Source of the DNA: an uncultured Clostridia bacterium
GTDB lineage: Bacteria; Bacillota; Clostridia; Oscillospirales; Ruminococcaceae
Length of the DNA: 64,000 bases
NCBI GenBank assembly: GCA_947630825.1
Contig: CANRJA010000006.1
Coordinates: 1-64,000, forward strand
Reading direction: 5' to 3'
This document shows, one piece after another, positions 61,769 to 64,000 of this stretch; the first letter of the stretch is position 1; each line of letters opens with the position of its first letter. The position numbers were made by a program, and so were the translations under genes. The notes below the pieces were generated by a model. That model made no database searches. It was not told the origin of the DNA and was given only the letters and a program-made list of their open reading frames with translations.

Positions 61769-63772
61769 TTACTTTGTCTGCTTACTGTCAGCAGACTTTT
61801 TCTTTGCTGTTTTTTCGAACGTCTTTGACGCTGCCGATTTTTTATTGGCTTTATTGCCGTCAACTTTCTTCGATGGTTTTCTCTGTGACTTTCTGCGTTT
61901 AAAATACAAGACCGAAAACGGCGGTATCTTTATAGTTATCGACCTGTCAAAGCCATGCATTGCCACAGCGGAAGTCCTCACAGGCTTATTTGTAACAGGA
62001 CTGCCGTCAGGAGATGTTGAGTTGAATACCTCCTCATACACACCTGCTCTCGGCACGCCGAATGAATACACCTCACGTCCAACGGGGACAAAGTTGCAGA
62101 CAGTGATTATTTCATCACCGCTTTTGTCTATTCTCCTGAATATTATTATGCTTTGCTTGTAGTCATCATTCGATATCCACGAGAATCCCTCCCACGAATA
62201 ATCGATTTCCCACATAGGCTTGTTGTCTTTATAAAAATGGTTGAGATTTTTGACAAACTTCTGAAAATTTCTGTGGTTTTCAAACTTATCTATCATAAAC
62301 CACTCAAGACCGTTTTCATAGTCCCACTCTCTGAACTGTGCGAATTCGCTACCCATAAACAGAAGCTTCTTTCCTGGGTGAGCGGTCATATAAGCCAAAA
62401 ATGCCCTCGCCTGTGCAAACTTTTGGTCGGCATCTCCGAACATCTTATTAACAAGCGAACCTTTGCCGTGTACGACCTCGTCGTGAGAGATAGGCAGAAT
62501 AAAATTCTCCGAGAACGCATAGAAGAAAGAAAACGTCAGCGCATTATGATGAAAAGCTCTGTTTATAGGGTCTTGAGACATATACATAAGCATATCGTTC
62601 ATCCAGCCCATATTCCACTTGAAGTTAAATCCCAGTCCCCCGTCGCTGACAGGCTTTGAAACCATAGGCCACGCTGTCGATTCCTCAGCTATCATCATAG
62701 CCTTCGGGAACTTCCTAAACACCTCAGTATTAAGCTCCTGCAAAAACTCTATAGCCTCCAGATTTTCGTTTCCGCCGTTTTTATTAGGTATCCACTCGCC
62801 GTCACGCCTGTCATAATCAAGATAAAGCATAGACGCAACTGCGTCAACCCTAAGACCGTCAATATGGTACTTCTCAAGCCAGTAAACCGCATTTGATATA
62901 AGAAACGACCTTACCTCAGGCTTACCATAATCAAACACCTTTGTACCCCACGAGTAATGCTCGCCCTTTCTAGGGTCGCTGTACTCATAACAAGGCTCGC
63001 CGTCCCATTCAAACAGTCCTGCCTCGTCCTTAGGAAAATGTGCAGGTACCCAGTCGAGTATCACACCTATATCCGCATTGTGGAACATATCGACCATTTT
63101 CATAAAATCTTCAGGAGTTCCAAAACGTGACGTAGGAGCATAATAGCCTATACACTGATAACCCCACGAGCCGTCGAAGGGAAACTCCGCCAGCGGCATA
63201 AACTCAACGTGTGTATAACCCATATCTGTAATATAAGGAATTATTTCCTCGGCAAACTTAGTATATGACAGGAAATTGCCGTCCTCATATTTTCGCCACG
63301 AGCCTAAGTTGACCTCATAGATATTTACAGCAGAATTTAATATATCAATCTCGCTCATTTTTTTCTGCCAAACGCTATCAGACCACTCAAAACCGCTAAT
63401 TTCATAAATCTTTGTTGCAGTAGCAGGAGCCGTCTCCATATGAGTTCCGTAAGGGTCCGCTTTCATTATTTTTTTTCCATATTGCGTTGTAACGCAGTAT
63501 TTATATGACTCATATCTTTCAAGTCCAGCAATGAACGTTTCCCATACCTCTGTGTCCGCAATTTTCTCCATTGGATTTTTCATATCGTTCCAAGAATTAA
63601 AATTTCCCACGATTGAAACAGCCTGTGCATGAGGAGCCCATACTCTAAAATAATATCCGCTCTGTCCGTCCTTTTCACCACTTATACATCCGAAGAATTT
63701 GTATGCTTCAAAGTTCTTACCTTCGTGAAAAAGGTGTAATGGCGCTTTATAGTCTTCAGGAATTATGTCCAT
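61769..63772 (-). CDS. glgB: 1,4-alpha-glucan branching enzyme with Lys-rich tail
   Basis: A 667-aa GH13 enzyme: N-terminal CBM48 (FRVWAPHAQAVSIVGNFNSW), the barrel motifs VILDWVPAHF, GLRVDAVASMLYLDY (nucleophile Asp), MIAEEST (acid/base Glu) and PISHDEVVHGKGSL. It makes alpha-1,6 branches in glycogen. The last 45 residues are rich in Lys and Ser, like a histone H1 tail, and are absent from typical GlgB. RBS GGAGG. First gene of the glycogen operon here. Confidence 0.94.
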   Translation of the reverse strand: MDIIPEDYKAPLHLFHEGKNFEAYKFFGCISGEKDGQSGYYFRVWAPHAQAVSIVGNFNSWNDMKNPMEKIADTEVWETFIAGLERYESYKYCVTTQYGKKIMKADPYGTHMETAPATATKIYEISGFEWSDSVWQKKMSEIDILNSAVNIYEVNLGSWRKYEDGNFLSYTKFAEEIIPYITDMGYTHVEFMPLAEFPFDGSWGYQCIGYYAPTSRFGTPEDFMKMVDMFHNADIGVILDWVPAHFPKDEAGLFEWDGEPCYEYSDPRKGEHYSWGTKVFDYGKPEVRSFLISNAVYWLEKYHIDGLRVDAVASMLYLDYDRRDGEWIPNKNGGNENLEAIEFLQELNTEVFRKFPKAMMIAEESTAWPMVSKPVSDGGLGFNFKWNMGWMNDMLMYMSQDPINRAFHHNALTFSFFYAFSENFILPISHDEVVHGKGSLVNKMFGDADQKFAQARAFLAYMTAHPGKKLLFMGSEFAQFREWDYENGLEWFMIDKFENHRNFQKFVKNLNHFYKDNKPMWEIDYSWEGFSWISNDDYKQSIIIFRRIDKSGDEIITVCNFVPVGREVYSFGVPRAGVYEEVFNSTSPDGSPVTNKPVRTSAVAMHGFDRSITIKIPPFSVLYFKRRKSQRKPSKKVDGNKANKKSAASKTFEKTAKKKSADSKQTK

Positions 63773-64000
63773 ATTGTTACCTCCGGTTTTAGAAGCAAGT
63801 AATCAGATGCCATAGACAAGAAACTAAATATTAAAATAATAAAACTTGCTTATAACATCTTTTTTCTTGTTTCTAGTCTACACCTTTTTGGCTTTTTTTA
63901 CAATACTTTTTGTATTATTTTTAGAATTCCCACAGAAAATGCATTATAAATTTGTGCAAAATAACCAAAGAAAAAGTGATAAAAAATAACCATTGATGCT
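63773..64000 (-). other. Region upstream of glgB, no gene seen
   Basis: AT-rich non-coding sequence. It has a TATAAT on the minus strand (complement of about 63945-63950) without a convincing -35. AGAAGCAAGTAATCAGATG-type repeat words lie just upstream of the glgB RBS. No riboswitch was recognised. Confidence 0.35.

Noticed and set aside
62153-62659. A 168-codon open frame on the plus strand
   Set aside because: It lies entirely antisense to the conserved catalytic part of glgB.

Overview
The window is a chromosomal piece of a low-GC, Gram-positive anaerobe. The best fit is a gut or rumen Ruminococcus-like member of the Oscillospiraceae (Clostridia). This is inferred from a secreted GH5 glucanase, a CotH-type surface protein, ferredoxin-linked 2-oxoacid oxidoreductase genes, sporulation genes (spmA, spmB, spoVB-like), a T-box-controlled trp operon, GlgC/GlgD-type glycogen genes and strong AGGAGG ribosome binding sites. 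No rRNA, tRNA, CRISPR array, transposase or prophage was recognised.

Layout. 1-2298: 3' part of a secreted GH5 enzyme. 2.4-9.2 kb (+): membrane-anchored unknown, rpmE, YigZ-like, dGTPase, dnaG, rpoD and a GH25-like protein that lacks its catalytic acids. 9.4-14.4 kb: AbrB-like regulator (-), then spmA-spmB, a SpoVB/MurJ-type flippase, mazG, hup and rqcP. 14.4-21.1 kb: a lipoprotein, a divergent XRE regulator pair, korC/B/A/D, an XRE/small-protein cassette and a P-loop ATPase. 21.2-31.8 kb (-): ftsH, tilS, dnaB, rplI, a cassette, gdpP and RNase J. 32.2-37.9 kb (-): a degenerate nucleotidyltransferase/phosphohexomutase fusion and a CotH surface protein. 38.3-43.7 kb (+): nadB, a cassette, an AI-2E-type permease, nadC and a PASTA lipoprotein. 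43.75-50.9 kb (+): a Trp T-box leader and trpE-trpGD-trpC-trpF-trpB-trpA. 50.9-54.1 kb: a possible small RNA, an XRE regulator, an Lrp/AsnC regulator with its aminotransferase, and ispE. 54.1-56.0 kb: a secreted CHAP/Big2/Fn3 protein. 56.2-63.8 kb (-): glgB-glgC-glgD, a cassette, glgA.

The most unusual content is a scattered two-family gene system. Family 1 is a small (about 70 aa) predicted helical protein of unknown function with six copies. Family 2 is a 63-64 aa ribbon-helix-helix protein with seven copies. They form divergent cassettes at three places (26.7-27.3, 39.8-40.9, 57.8-59.3 kb). At a fourth place (19.6-20.3 kb) an XRE regulator takes the place of family 2. All four leading family-1 promoters have the form TTGAnT-N17-TATAAT, and each carries a different imperfect palindrome between -35 and -10. 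That is the arrangement expected for operators of locus-specific repressors. At least two cassettes (gdpP/rplI and glgD/glgA) split gene sets that are normally adjacent.

Two families of small non-coding repeats are also spread through the window. One is AT-rich, with ATTATCAATTGTC-like units. The other is a GC-rich palindrome of the CCGGCG-AGC-CGCCGG type. Copies of the palindrome start at the very next base after the stop codon of korC, trpGD, glgA and one RHH gene.
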